A stretch of 64,000 nt of DNA from Porphyridium purpureum (Eukaryota; Rhodophyta; Bangiophyceae; Porphyridiales; Porphyridiaceae). The notes under the pieces were generated by a model. The model was not told the DNA's origin and searched no databases. It was given only the letters and a program-made list of their open reading frames with translations. Positions 48,253 to 56,905 of the stretch are shown piece by piece; position 1 is the stretch's first letter, and each line of letters begins with the position of its first letter. The stretch lies in contig VRMN01000001.1 in NCBI GenBank assembly GCA_008690995.1, forward strand, positions 3,720,001 to 3,784,000, read 5' to 3'. The position numbers and the translations under genes were made by a program.

Positions 48253-48936
48253 ATGAATGGCGAAGGACTTGGCGATGAAATGAAGTCGGCTCGAATGGGT
48301 TTGGGTTCTGGTGCGGAGCTCGCCGTTGAGCAGATGAGCCGAGCAGAAGCCGAGAAGTATTTCATGGCATCGCCTACGAGGCTGACAAACCGGTTGCTGG
48401 ACGATGTCTGGCTGTACGTGAAGAATAACCACGCACTGCTGGCGTGTGTCGCCGCCCATAGACTCAACCCGTTCAGTCGAGGAGAGCACCGCTGGTGCCT
48501 GGTATGCTCGCTGACGCTCAGTTTCTTCCTGGCCGCCGTGCAAATTTACATCGACGCCTTGGGCGGCGTGTTTGACATGCTGTACACTTATGTCTTGGCG
48601 CCTTGTGCCCTCTTTGTATTCGATGCGTGCTTGGGACTGTTTGCCACGTGCGAGGCGGTCGCTGGTCGCGACGCCGACTCGTGTTCGGGCATGGTGCTAC
48701 GTTGTACGGGAAAGCTCATGCTCTTCGCAGCAGCTGTGACTGGAAGCATCTTTTTCGTGCTCGGGCTGGTGCTTGTGCTTTTGGGCCGATCGAGTGGGAT
48801 GATCGATTCGTTCTGGCCCCGCTTTTTTCAAATCTCAGTATCCAGCTGGCTCTGGTCATTCCCGATACTAGCCGCATATTACGTGGGCTGGACTTTTCTG
48901 TTTCCAGCGACGCATGAAAGTTTGCTTCCAAAGTAA
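48253..48936 (+). CDS. Membrane protein of unknown family, four predicted helices
   Basis: 227 aa from ATG 48253. Soluble N-terminus of ~80 residues containing the conserved-looking block NNHALLACVAAHRLNPFSRG, then four hydrophobic stretches: WCLVCSLTLSFFLAAVQIYI, TYVLAPCALFVFDACLGLF, LMLFAAAVTGSIFFVLGLVL and SSWLWSFPILAAYYVGWTFL. The 'NH-L..-HPFSR' type lead-in occurs in several protist membrane proteins, but I cannot name a family. No signal peptide. Confidence 0.7.
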   Translation: MNGEGLGDEMKSARMGLGSGAELAVEQMSRAEAEKYFMASPTRLTNRLLDDVWLYVKNNHALLACVAAHRLNPFSRGEHRWCLVCSLTLSFFLAAVQIYIDALGGVFDMLYTYVLAPCALFVFDACLGLFATCEAVAGRDADSCSGMVLRCTGKLMLFAAAVTGSIFFVLGLVLVLLGRSSGMIDSFWPRFFQISVSSWLWSFPILAAYYVGWTFLFPATHESLLPK

Positions 48937-49000
48937 TGCTGCGCGTGGCTCATTTATATAACATTCTAGATGGCGCGTGAAAAAAATCGACAGCGCGATG

Positions 49001-49855
49001 CTACAGCGATGGACGAGCTTCGATGGTCACCACGGTCCCGGCAAGCGCACTTTGAATGGCTACTATGCTCCAGCCATTCTCGCGCAGCAAATCTGGGATC
49101 CGCAGATTCCACCGGCACTGCTTGCTCAGTCGGGTGACCGCGGGTTCGGTGATATCCTGGTAAGTGCCGAGCAACGGCCAGGAACTTCGCGTGTGATCTA
49201 GTATCAAAAGACGCGAGTCATCTGATTTACGAATGATACGGTGCGCTTCCCGAAGCACGGCGCCAGGATCACTCATCACGCACAACGCGAACGTCTCGAC
49301 GATGGTGTCAAAGCTGTTGCTACCAATGACTGGTGACATATCGGTCGCGTCTGCTTGCACAAATTCAACCTTGCCGTCGGCATTCAGGCCGAGTGCACGC
49401 GCTCTCATTGCAGCCTGAGCGAGCATGCCTTGCGACAGATCTGCACCGGTCAAATTTGTGACATGGCCCGTCCCGAACGCGTAGTATGGCAGATTCAATC
49501 CAGTGCCGACACCGAGTTCAAGCACTCTTCCCTTTGCGCGTGCCAGGAGTACGGCGCGCATCTGTGGAAATTGCAGTGCTTGGGCCGCCGGGCCATCGTC
49601 TAGCGCGTCGTACTTCGTGGACGCATCGTCGTACTCGGCCTGCGTGTTGGCACGACGCGCGCACACCGTCTCTGGGCCAAGCACTGTTCCAACCGCCACT
49701 GCCGCCGCAGCGGACACAACAGCGCGACGAGATACACAACGCTCGCGCGGTTGCGGTCCGCAGTAAACACCGACAAACATGTTTGTCCGCGTGAATGCGA
49801 TACAACGTCGCACCATGGGCCGCGAGAGCTCAGAACACGCGCGGTCGATCCACAT
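49001..49855 (-). CDS. METTL7/UbiE-like methyltransferase with twin-arginine-like presequence
   Basis: 284 aa from ATG 49853-49855 (other ATGs at ~49816 and 49780). Class I SAM methyltransferase: motif I VLELGVGTGLNLPYY at ~112, post-I LTGADLSQGMLAQAAMR, then VEFVQADATDMSP and FDTIVETFALCVMSDP, closest to the METTL7/methyltransferase 11 group. Residues ~42-62 read SRRAVVSAAAAVAVGTVLG, a twin-arginine followed by a hydrophobic stretch and an alanine-rich exit, as in thylakoid-lumen proteins that use the Tat route. So a thylakoid location is likely. The substrate is unknown; metabolite or thiol methylation are options. Confidence 0.75.
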   Translation of the reverse strand: MWIDRACSELSRPMVRRCIAFTRTNMFVGVYCGPQPRERCVSRRAVVSAAAAVAVGTVLGPETVCARRANTQAEYDDASTKYDALDDGPAAQALQFPQMRAVLLARAKGRVLELGVGTGLNLPYYAFGTGHVTNLTGADLSQGMLAQAAMRARALGLNADGKVEFVQADATDMSPVIGSNSFDTIVETFALCVMSDPGAVLREAHRIIRKSDDSRLLILDHTRSSWPLLGTYQDITEPAVTRLSKQCRWNLRIPDLLRENGWSIVAIQSALAGTVVTIEARPSL

Positions 49856-49866
49856 GGAGAATGGCG

Positions 49867-49886
49867 GTACAGTTAGTGTACTGTAC
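49867..49886. promoter_or_regulatory. GTACAG and CTGTAC pair between methyltransferase and RING gene
   Basis: GTACAG at 49867 and CTGTAC at 49881 form an inverted pair 8 bases apart. The position argues that the RING gene starts downstream of it. Confidence 0.4.
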
Positions 49887-50135
49887 CAGACAGGCTTATC
49901 GGCTCAAACGGCGCGGCGCAACTTGACATTCCTCGAGAAAGGCGTTTTGACCTGGGCGATGGTTGAGGAACGCTGCCACGCAGCTGCCAACGAGGCATAC
50001 AGAAACGTCAGGACGCAGCAGTGCCAGTCGCATAAGCTCGCGCTGTTCAGACAAGGCCTTTTCTTTCTCGTCGCTGCGTCGTGTCGAAGAGCTGCTCATA
50101 TTGCAAGGTTGAGGGAAGACAGAAATGGGACAAAC

Positions 50136-50960
50136 ATGGACCGAGCACTGTCTGAAGAACTGAGCTGCGGGATTTGCCTGTGCGAACTCTGCGACCCACG
50201 ATTTCTGAGCTGTCTTCACTCCTTCTGCCGTTCGTGTCTGGACGAACTCGCAGCACACTCAATTCTCGACACACTCGTGTGTCCGCAGTGTCGCGCGCAA
50301 CACGAGTTGTCCAGCTTTGAGGTCGCCGCACTCCCTGCCGATTGCCGCGCAGTGCGTTCGCTGGACTTACTCCATGCGTCTCAAAACCAGCACCAAAAGG
50401 GAACCCATGCAAGCCTCCGGCCACCGGGTACTCTGATTGCTGGCCAAGGTGACGGATGCCCCTCACGATGGGAATGCGCTACAGAGGCGTGGACCCATGC
50501 GGGCAGGGATGAGTATGCGCAAGGAAACTTCTCTGATGCTGTGTACTGGTGGCGAAAAGCTGCTCAGAGCGATCCTGATGCTCAGTGCATGTTGGGAAGA
50601 TGTTACGAAATGGGGTTGGGGGTTTCGCGTGACGCGCGTTTGGCAGTAGAGCTTTTTCAGGAGGCAGCAGGCAGCGGAAATACGGACGCACAGCTTCATT
50701 TGGCACGATGCTACGAGAATGGTAATGGAATTTCGCAAGACTACGCAAGGGCAGTACGTCTGTTCGGAAAAGCAGTTGTGAATGGAAGTGCTGACGCAAA
50801 ATTTTACTTGGCACGCTGCTACGAATCTGGCCACGGCGTCGCGAAGAATAAGACGCTGGCCAAGGATTTGTACCGAGATGCAGCAGATTGTGGGTGTGTT
50901 TTGGCGTGCATCGCCTTGGACGTGTTGGAATCAGGGCAACGGCAGTGTGCGCTCATGTGA
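50136..50960 (+). CDS. RING finger protein with Sel1-like repeats
   Basis: 274 aa from ATG 50136; the frame is open back to an ATG at 49779 that overlaps the divergent gene, so the shorter start is preferred. Residues ~9-52 are a C3HC4 RING: CGIC, CLHSFCRSC, CPQC, suggesting E3 ubiquitin ligase activity. From ~125 there are three to four Sel1 repeats (AVYWWRKAAQSDPDAQCMLG, RCYEMGLGVSRDARLAVELF, RCYENGNGISQDYARAVRLF, RCYESGHGVAKNKTLAKDLY) that bind partner proteins. Such Sel1 repeats are known from ER-associated degradation adaptors, but there is no membrane segment here. Confidence 0.8.
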   Translation: MDRALSEELSCGICLCELCDPRFLSCLHSFCRSCLDELAAHSILDTLVCPQCRAQHELSSFEVAALPADCRAVRSLDLLHASQNQHQKGTHASLRPPGTLIAGQGDGCPSRWECATEAWTHAGRDEYAQGNFSDAVYWWRKAAQSDPDAQCMLGRCYEMGLGVSRDARLAVELFQEAAGSGNTDAQLHLARCYENGNGISQDYARAVRLFGKAVVNGSADAKFYLARCYESGHGVAKNKTLAKDLYRDAADCGCVLACIALDVLESGQRQCALM

Positions 50961-51165
50961 GAATATGGTGTGCCGCTGGCCATCCGCGAAAAACATCCTT
51001 GGACGCTAGGGGTGCACACGACGAAGCCGAATGGCATTACGCTTCGAGCCGATCAAATGCGCGATACAGAAGATCTGTGCGAGAACGCAAAAGCGTGTGT
51101 GCGCAGCCACCTGTTGACGACGGAGAGTGAGTGTTGCACGGAAGAACTGCTTGCTGCGGGTTGGC

Positions 51166-51722
51166 TCAGAATGCAGGGCCGTAGTCGATTCCGCGGTCCA
51201 GTTCTAATTCAGTCTTGTGCTGAGCCTTGCGTTTTGGTACATCGTTGTACAGGGACTGCAGTGCACCCGTGCGAGTGCAAACGATGCGAATGCGACCAAT
51301 GCTGTGCAACCCACCATCTTGCACGAACTGCGAAAGCACATCTGCAATGAGGGTACGCAAATTGGCGCGAAGCTGAGAACATTGATGCCGAATTTTTTTT
51401 GTCTTCGTCCCAAAGAGAACTCTTGCTGCAGAGCTGAGCCTCGCGGTCGTGCACGTATGTGAGGAACTGTGCTTAGTGCGCAAGCGAAGTAGCGACGTAC
51501 GTCTGACACATCCAGGGATCTGCGCGATGCAAAGGATGTTTGCGACAGCCGAGAAAAGGTGACGTGATCAGCCGCAAGGCTCATCAGAGCGCACGCAAGC
51601 TGACTGTTGGTTGCAGGTGATCCATGAGGTGCGCCGCTTGCTCCGTGAATTACGTAGCGCGAGTACGTAGATTTGTTGCAATGCTCTCGCTCCGTGTCAT
51701 CGGTCTCGGGAGAGCGTAGCAT
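51166..51722 (-). CDS. Predicted small two-exon protein, family unknown
   Basis: Exon 1 51722-51501 from ATG 51720-51722, exon 2 51372-51166; the 128-base intron starts GTACGT and ends TCTCAG, phase 0 at both ends, joining ...SRRSLDVSD to LRANLRTLIADVLSQFVQDG. The donor is identical to those of the DHHC and eL22 genes. The 142-aa product is mainly helical, with GRIRIVCTRTGALQSLYNDV and a basic-then-acidic tail. I do not recognise it. The prediction rests on the splice signals and the look of the joined protein. Confidence 0.4.
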
Positions 51723-52149
51723 GCCGCACGATATGCTCTCGTTCGCATTGACCAATAAAGCTGGAGCCGCTCAGTGTCTCTGCATCGACCTTGGCGTACG
51801 CTCCTTGACGCCCACGCACTGGCTCGTGCAGCTTCCGAAAACCTGCGTAGATTGGCGGCTGCAGGATGCGCGCACCACGGCAAGCACTTGCTCACTTTCA
51901 TGGTAAACTTATTGACCTTCCGATGGAGCATGACGCAGCACGCGGTAAGCTTTGCACGCTGCATGCCGAAGCGAATGTGCTCTGCGCATTGCTCGGAAGC
52001 GTGCGAAACCCACCAGAGGGGGGTTGCATCATTCCGCAGCCTTGTTTGATACCAGTGCGATCTTCATCTGCAGGAGGAAGGCGCCAGGCCAAACTTGTGA
52101 CGCGGCGCTTCGGCCAGCTGCAAGAAGAGATCTGCTGGTCGTTTCAAAG

Positions 52150-54336
52150 ATGCAGCAGCGAATCGCCGGGGTATTCGATGTAATCGTCATTGGCGGTGGT
52201 CATGCCGGAGTTGAGGCAGCAAGCGTGGCGGCGCGCATGGGTGCGCGAGTAGCGCTGGTGTCACCGAAGCGGGACACGATTGGCTTGATGAGTTGCAACC
52301 CATCGGTTGGCGGGTTAGGCAAAGGGCATCTAGTTCGCGAGCTCGACGCACTGGATGGTGTGATGGCGCGTGCGGCAGACGCCTCGGCGACGCAGTGGCG
52401 CATGCTGGCCAGTGGCCGGGGTCGGGCGGTCCAATCGCCCCGCACGCAGAACGATCGTGCTGCCTACGGGCGTGCAGTGCGGAAGATACTGTTCGAAGAG
52501 CAGGATTCGAGCCGTATCCCTATCACATTTTACGAGCACTCTGTGCACAACTTGCTGGTCACAAAGAATCCAAAACCAGCAGCAACGAGTTGTGACCCGT
52601 CCGATGCACGGCGCTGGCAGTGCAATGGAGTAGTCTTGTCTGATGGAACCGAGCTGCCGGCAGGCGCAGTGGTTTTGACATCAGGTACTTTCTTAAACGG
52701 CACAATGCACACAGGATCGTCCCGGACGCGCGGAGGGCGAATTGGGGATTCAGGTCAATTCCAAGCTTTGGCAAGCATGCTCCGGGATGAGCTGGAGCTG
52801 AAAATGGCGCGGCTGCGAACCGGCACGCCGCCCAGGCTGGCACTGGACTCGATAAACCTCACAGGTCTTGCTCAATTTACGTCTGACTTTGATCGGTATG
52901 AACCGTTTTCTCTGCTGAATGCACCGAACGAGGTGCAGCACAAAGAGGCGCTTGCAGAACGAGAGCAACCTGTGTTTCAGACCTACACAAATGAAGGTAC
53001 ACATGCAATTGTGCGGGACGCTATGCAGCGTGGACTGATTCCACAACTTGACGGCGGGCTGCCGCCGCGGTACTGTCCCTCAATAGAGACCAAAGTGTCG
53101 CGCTTTGCGTCCGTGCCGGCCCACATTGTGTGGTTGGAGATTGAAAAGGAGCTCGACAAAAATCCTGTGGGCGGCAGTGGAGACCAAGCATCACCAGGAG
53201 GATCGTCCAGAGACATTCCCACGTCCACAGTGGTTTACCCGCAAGGTATTTCTTGCTCGCTGCCCAGTGACATTCAGATGAGCATGGTTCGTTCAATCGC
53301 GGGACTGGAGAAAGCGCGCATTTTGCACTATGGGTACACAGTAGAGTACGATTACGTTGACCCGCGCTCGTTGTCGCGCACGCTGGAGCTGCGGAAAGTT
53401 CGCGGCTTGTTTTTGGCAGGTCAAATCAATGGGACAACAGGATATGAGGAAGCCGCATCACAAGGATTGTATGCCGGCATCAATGCGTGTCTGCGTGCAT
53501 CGTCCCTTTCGGCTCCCGAATCAGCTTCAGACGCATCGCAATTCCTTTTGAATCGGTCGGACGCGTACCTTGGCGTTCTGGTGGATGATTTAACGCAACT
53601 CGGTGTGCTTGAGCCGTACCGCATGCTGACGGCGCGCGCCGAGCATCGTCTTGAGCTCCGCTGCGACAATGCCGACGCGCGGCTCACGCAGAGAGGGATC
53701 GTCCAGCTGGGATGTGTCAGCGAAGAGCGCGCACGCGTCTTTCGTGAGCGATCTGCTGCCATAGAGGCATGCAAAGATGCACTGCGCTCTATCTCTTTGA
53801 AAGCGGAGGAGTGGCACGCAATGACGGGCGTCAAGCTCGCTGAGCCAACGCGCCGGGTAACCGCAGCATACATGCTGGAGCGCACGACAATGTGCGTGCA
53901 CGACCTAATGCAAAAAGGGCCTCAAGTGCGGGACGCACTCCTGTCTGCACAGTCTCGCAACTGTGTGCCATCGCCATCCCATGCGAACATACTCCGATCG
54001 GATATTGTTGCTCGTATTGAATCTGACCTGAAGTACGAGCTGGCGATTCAGCGTTCTCATGTCACGCTTGAACGCTGTGGGGCGCAAGACGCCGCAGAGA
54101 TCCCGGAAAATGTGGACTACAGAGGGATCCATGGACTTTCTAATGAAGCTGTGGAGCGTTTGAGCCTGGAACGGCCGTCTACGATCGGAAAGGCCCGCCG
54201 AATTAGCGGGGTGCCAGCAGACGCGGTTCTGCAGCTAGAAAAGTGGCTTAGAAGACAAAAGAAGGTCCAAAGTCCCGTGCAGACGGGCACGGTCAGCTGC
54301 AGTCGCGACGCTTCTGCTGAACATGCCTCCCTGTAA
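52150..54336 (+). CDS. MTO1: tRNA uridine 5-carboxymethylaminomethyl modification enzyme MnmG/MTO1
   Basis: 728 aa from ATG 52150. FAD enzyme that, with MnmE, modifies U34 of organellar tRNAs. The dinucleotide motif [20 protein letters not shown] is followed by the MnmG blocks [73 protein letters not shown] and [20 protein letters not shown], with a C-terminal helical domain. The frame stays open for 66 codons before this ATG and that stretch is Arg/Ala/Cys-rich and almost free of acidic residues, like a transit peptide, but has no ATG; a first exon may be missing. Stop is 18 bases from the NDUFAF5 stop. Confidence 0.93.
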   Translation: MQQRIAGVFDVIVIGGGHAGVEAASVAARMGARVALVSPKRDTIGLMSCNPSVGGLGKGHLVRELDALDGVMARAADASATQWRMLASGRGRAVQSPRTQNDRAAYGRAVRKILFEEQDSSRIPITFYEHSVHNLLVTKNPKPAATSCDPSDARRWQCNGVVLSDGTELPAGAVVLTSGTFLNGTMHTGSSRTRGGRIGDSGQFQALASMLRDELELKMARLRTGTPPRLALDSINLTGLAQFTSDFDRYEPFSLLNAPNEVQHKEALAEREQPVFQTYTNEGTHAIVRDAMQRGLIPQLDGGLPPRYCPSIETKVSRFASVPAHIVWLEIEKELDKNPVGGSGDQASPGGSSRDIPTSTVVYPQGISCSLPSDIQMSMVRSIAGLEKARILHYGYTVEYDYVDPRSLSRTLELRKVRGLFLAGQINGTTGYEEAASQGLYAGINACLRASSLSAPESASDASQFLLNRSDAYLGVLVDDLTQLGVLEPYRMLTARAEHRLELRCDNADARLTQRGIVQLGCVSEERARVFRERSAAIEACKDALRSISLKAEEWHAMTGVKLAEPTRRVTAAYMLERTTMCVHDLMQKGPQVRDALLSAQSRNCVPSPSHANILRSDIVARIESDLKYELAIQRSHVTLERCGAQDAAEIPENVDYRGIHGLSNEAVERLSLERPSTIGKARRISGVPADAVLQLEKWLRRQKKVQSPVQTGTVSCSRDASAEHASL

Positions 54337-54354
54337 ACCCGCCTATTTCTTGAT

Positions 54355-55425
54355 TTATTGGTGCGGGAACCCGCCTGGAACGCGTTCCGAGAGTTCTGAA
54401 AGGTCGCGCAAGGAAAACTGTTGGGAACCACGTCGCGCTGGCTTGGGTTGCAGTTCATGCGGCTTCCAGCCAATCATGTACACAACCATGAACGATGCCG
54501 TGATATACCCCTCATCGCTTGAGCCAAACCGTTCCTTGTAGATTTCCTCTGCGCGTTTGAACGCTCTTCTCCCAAAGTGCGTCCTACGACCAAGAGCACA
54601 GTTGTTCTCGCCCATGCCTTGCAAATGGCGCATGAGCGCGCCAAAGTCCTGAAAGGTGACCTCGATCACATCGGTATCGACGGTACACATTGTGAGTCCG
54701 GCATGATTGCTGAGCAGTGGTGCCACATCTTGTACCTGAACCATCGGCGACACATGCGGCGAGACGCCGCTCCATACTTCCTCCTCAGCGAGCTGCATGC
54801 TCACGCGCAGCTCGCGCAGTGTCTCGCCGCCGAGCATTGCGCCCAGGAATACGCCGTCTGGCTTGAGAAGCCTGCCGAGCTGGTTGAATGCGCTGCCCAG
54901 GTCGTTCACCCAATGCAGGTTCATGCAGCTCAGCACAGCATCAAACGGCGCGTCGCTCGTGACTTGAAGCAGTCGATCTGCAAAGGTGGCACTCCCCTCG
55001 TCCAGCACCTCGAACTGTGTTTCAAAACTAGTGGTTAATGGCCGTGTGTTTGATGCGCCTTCGGTCGCCGCTTGCGCGTCCGCCTCGGCCACGGCTTGCG
55101 AGACAGCGGCTTCCAGCTCGCGCTGCGCACGGCGCACCACCTCATTTGACGCATCGGTACATAACAGTTTCTCGCAGTGCGGACGCTGCGAGGGACCTGG
55201 TTGGTACTTGTTCAGTGCCTGCGCTACAAATGCGCCGGCGCCGCACCCAACGTCGAGAATACGTGGCAACGGCTTTGTGATGTCCAGGAGGCGCTCGGTC
55301 AGCCGGTCGGCGATTTCCTTCCGTAAATAAAAGTAATCCGACGCGTTTGGACTGCGTGCGGCACGCGAGCGCTGCGCCAATTTGACGCTGCGGTCAAACA
55401 CTTTTAGCGAAGCCGGCACGCTCAT
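54355..55425 (-). CDS. NDUFAF5: NDUFAF5-like complex I assembly methyltransferase/hydroxylase
   Basis: 356 aa from ATG 55423-55425. KVFDRSVKLAQRSRAA at the N-terminus is the hallmark of NDUFAF5, followed by DYFYLRKEIADRLTERLLDI, motif I RILDVGCGAGAFVAQAL, LSCMNLHWVNDLGSAFNQLG, RLLKPDGVFLGAMLGGETL and SPMVQVQDVAPLLSNHAGL. The protein hydroxylates an arginine of NDUFS7 and is needed early in complex I assembly in mitochondria. There is an Ala-rich insertion at ~105-125. No long presequence is visible before the core. Confidence 0.92.
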   Translation of the reverse strand: MSVPASLKVFDRSVKLAQRSRAARSPNASDYFYLRKEIADRLTERLLDITKPLPRILDVGCGAGAFVAQALNKYQPGPSQRPHCEKLLCTDASNEVVRRAQRELEAAVSQAVAEADAQAATEGASNTRPLTTSFETQFEVLDEGSATFADRLLQVTSDAPFDAVLSCMNLHWVNDLGSAFNQLGRLLKPDGVFLGAMLGGETLRELRVSMQLAEEEVWSGVSPHVSPMVQVQDVAPLLSNHAGLTMCTVDTDVIEVTFQDFGALMRHLQGMGENNCALGRRTHFGRRAFKRAEEIYKERFGSSDEGYITASFMVVYMIGWKPHELQPKPARRGSQQFSLRDLSELSERVPGGFPHQ

Positions 55426-55538
55426 GACGGACTTGACAAACTCTCGTGGGTCACTTCCTTCTTTTCTTTCCTTTTCGTGTCAAGTAAACAAAAGCGATTC
55501 ATTCACAATTAAGAACGGGCGATGTCTGCGTCGAACTC

Positions 55539-55985
55539 CTACTTGATGTATCTAAAGGTGATGCGACCCTTTGTAAGGTCATACGGAGACAGTTCCACAG
55601 CGACCTTGTCACCCACAAGGATGCGAATGTAGTTTTTGCGGATCTTGCCGCTGATATGAGCGTTGACCGAAATTCCGTTCTCAAGCTCCACTACAAAGTA
55701 CGCGTTCGGAAGCGACTCGACCACGATGCCCTCCATCCCGATCATATCGTCATTCACCTTTGGGCCACGCTTCTTATTCTTATTATTGCTGCTGCTGCTA
55801 CTGCTACTGTTGCTGCTCTGCGTGTTGGGACGACCAGCCTTCATACTGAGCACTGCCCGCCGCGGCGCAGACACCGCCTCGACCTCGCGCACATCTGTCC
55901 TCAAACCACACAGTAACCCCGCATGACCGGCCCATCCACTGCAAACCGCGCCTGTAACTCCACCCACGTTCACAAACATCGCCAT
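55539..55985 (-). CDS. infA: Plastid translation initiation factor IF-1 (nuclear infA)
   Basis: 148 aa from ATG 55983-55985. The last ~70 residues are a bacterial IF-1 OB-fold: [72 protein letters not shown]-1 binds the ribosomal A site during initiation. The preceding ~75 residues look like a transit peptide and end in a Ser/Asn tract coded by a trinucleotide run (~55785-55815). infA is plastid-encoded in many algae, so here it has been moved to the nucleus. Confidence 0.88.
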   Translation of the reverse strand: MAMFVNVGGVTGAVCSGWAGHAGLLCGLRTDVREVEAVSAPRRAVLSMKAGRPNTQSSNSSSSSSSNNKNKKRGPKVNDDMIGMEGIVVESLPNAYFVVELENGISVNAHISGKIRKNYIRILVGDKVAVELSPYDLTKGRITFRYIK

Positions 55986-56311
55986 CTTCCCCTTTGCAAA
56001 CCTTCCGCCCGCCGTACAGCCAAAACCCAAACCGCCACTAAAACCAACCGGTCACACACGCGCTCCAAGTTGTCGGCACACCAAAGTCGTAACCCACGTG
56101 AACTGATAATCGCACAGTCGCGCTCGGCACCACCCTTCCCACACCAATCAAACAGAAGCGGCCCCTCTGAGTCTCTCCCTCCCACAATCTCGTCCCTCCC
56201 TGCCTTCAACCTTTCTTCTCCTCCCCCGCCGCTCCAACTTCCAACCGCGGCCGCTTCACAAAAAAAGCAGGCAGCAGCCGCATTCCTCCACGCATTGCCA
56301 GCAAACCACAA

Positions 56312-56475
56312 CTGTACATGATCACTGAACACAATACAAAAATCACTGTACTTTACATGTACCCCCTCTCTTCTTCCGAAGCACGCAAAGCGAAACCGGC
56401 AGATCAGTTAACGGCCAAACGGCTACTCTATAACCGATAACCGATAGCCGATAACCGATAAGCGGCAAGCGGTAA
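56312..56475. promoter_or_regulatory. Divergent promoter with CTGTAC and CCGATAA arrays
   Basis: CTGTAC at 56312 and 56346, then TTAACGG, CCAAACGG and a run of ACCGATA units at about 56440-56462 (TAACCGATAACCGATAGCCG). Both element classes together, as in the DHHC/MED16 promoter. The spacer IF-1/DHODH (55986-56905) holds no other gene. Confidence 0.5.
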
Positions 56476-56905
56476 GAAGCTTGGCGTGGTGAAGAGGGTG
56501 CAAGAGGCGGGAAGAAAGTGAGTGTTCTGTGTACGTGTTAATGTAGACGGCGTGTAATGTTGGACGCAGAGCGTGACCGCGAAGGTTGTGCGCAGCGAAC
56601 GAGGCACCGGTGGACAGGAAAGACGGTGAGCCTTGCTGTGATCAGCTGGGCTTGGCGGTCGCGGTTCATGTCAGCCGCCGCGAGATTTCTGAAAAGTAGC
56701 TATTGGTTCGGCTCGGTTCATGGTTCGCTGCTGCGCCGCATTCCGTGATGGCTTGTCTAAGCAGAAAGTGCCATTTTACTCGGAACATTATTGGGATGAC
56801 ACAGGAATGCAGAGGTACTGTGATGAACCGCTTGGGCTTGTTTGCAGCTTGGTGGTGGGCGATGTGTCGGAGAGGAGCCAACAAGGAGCAGAGAGGAGAG
56901 GAAAG

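Noticed and set aside
46925-48256. 443-codon plus frame across the MPV17-like gene
   Set aside because: Antisense shadow of a clear MPV17 gene; Arg-rich translation without motifs.
51866-52183. Plus frame with HAEANVLC followed by PC, resembling a cytidine deaminase site
   Set aside because: No PCxxC, no deaminase fold around it, and it overlaps the MnmG 5' region in another frame; probably chance.
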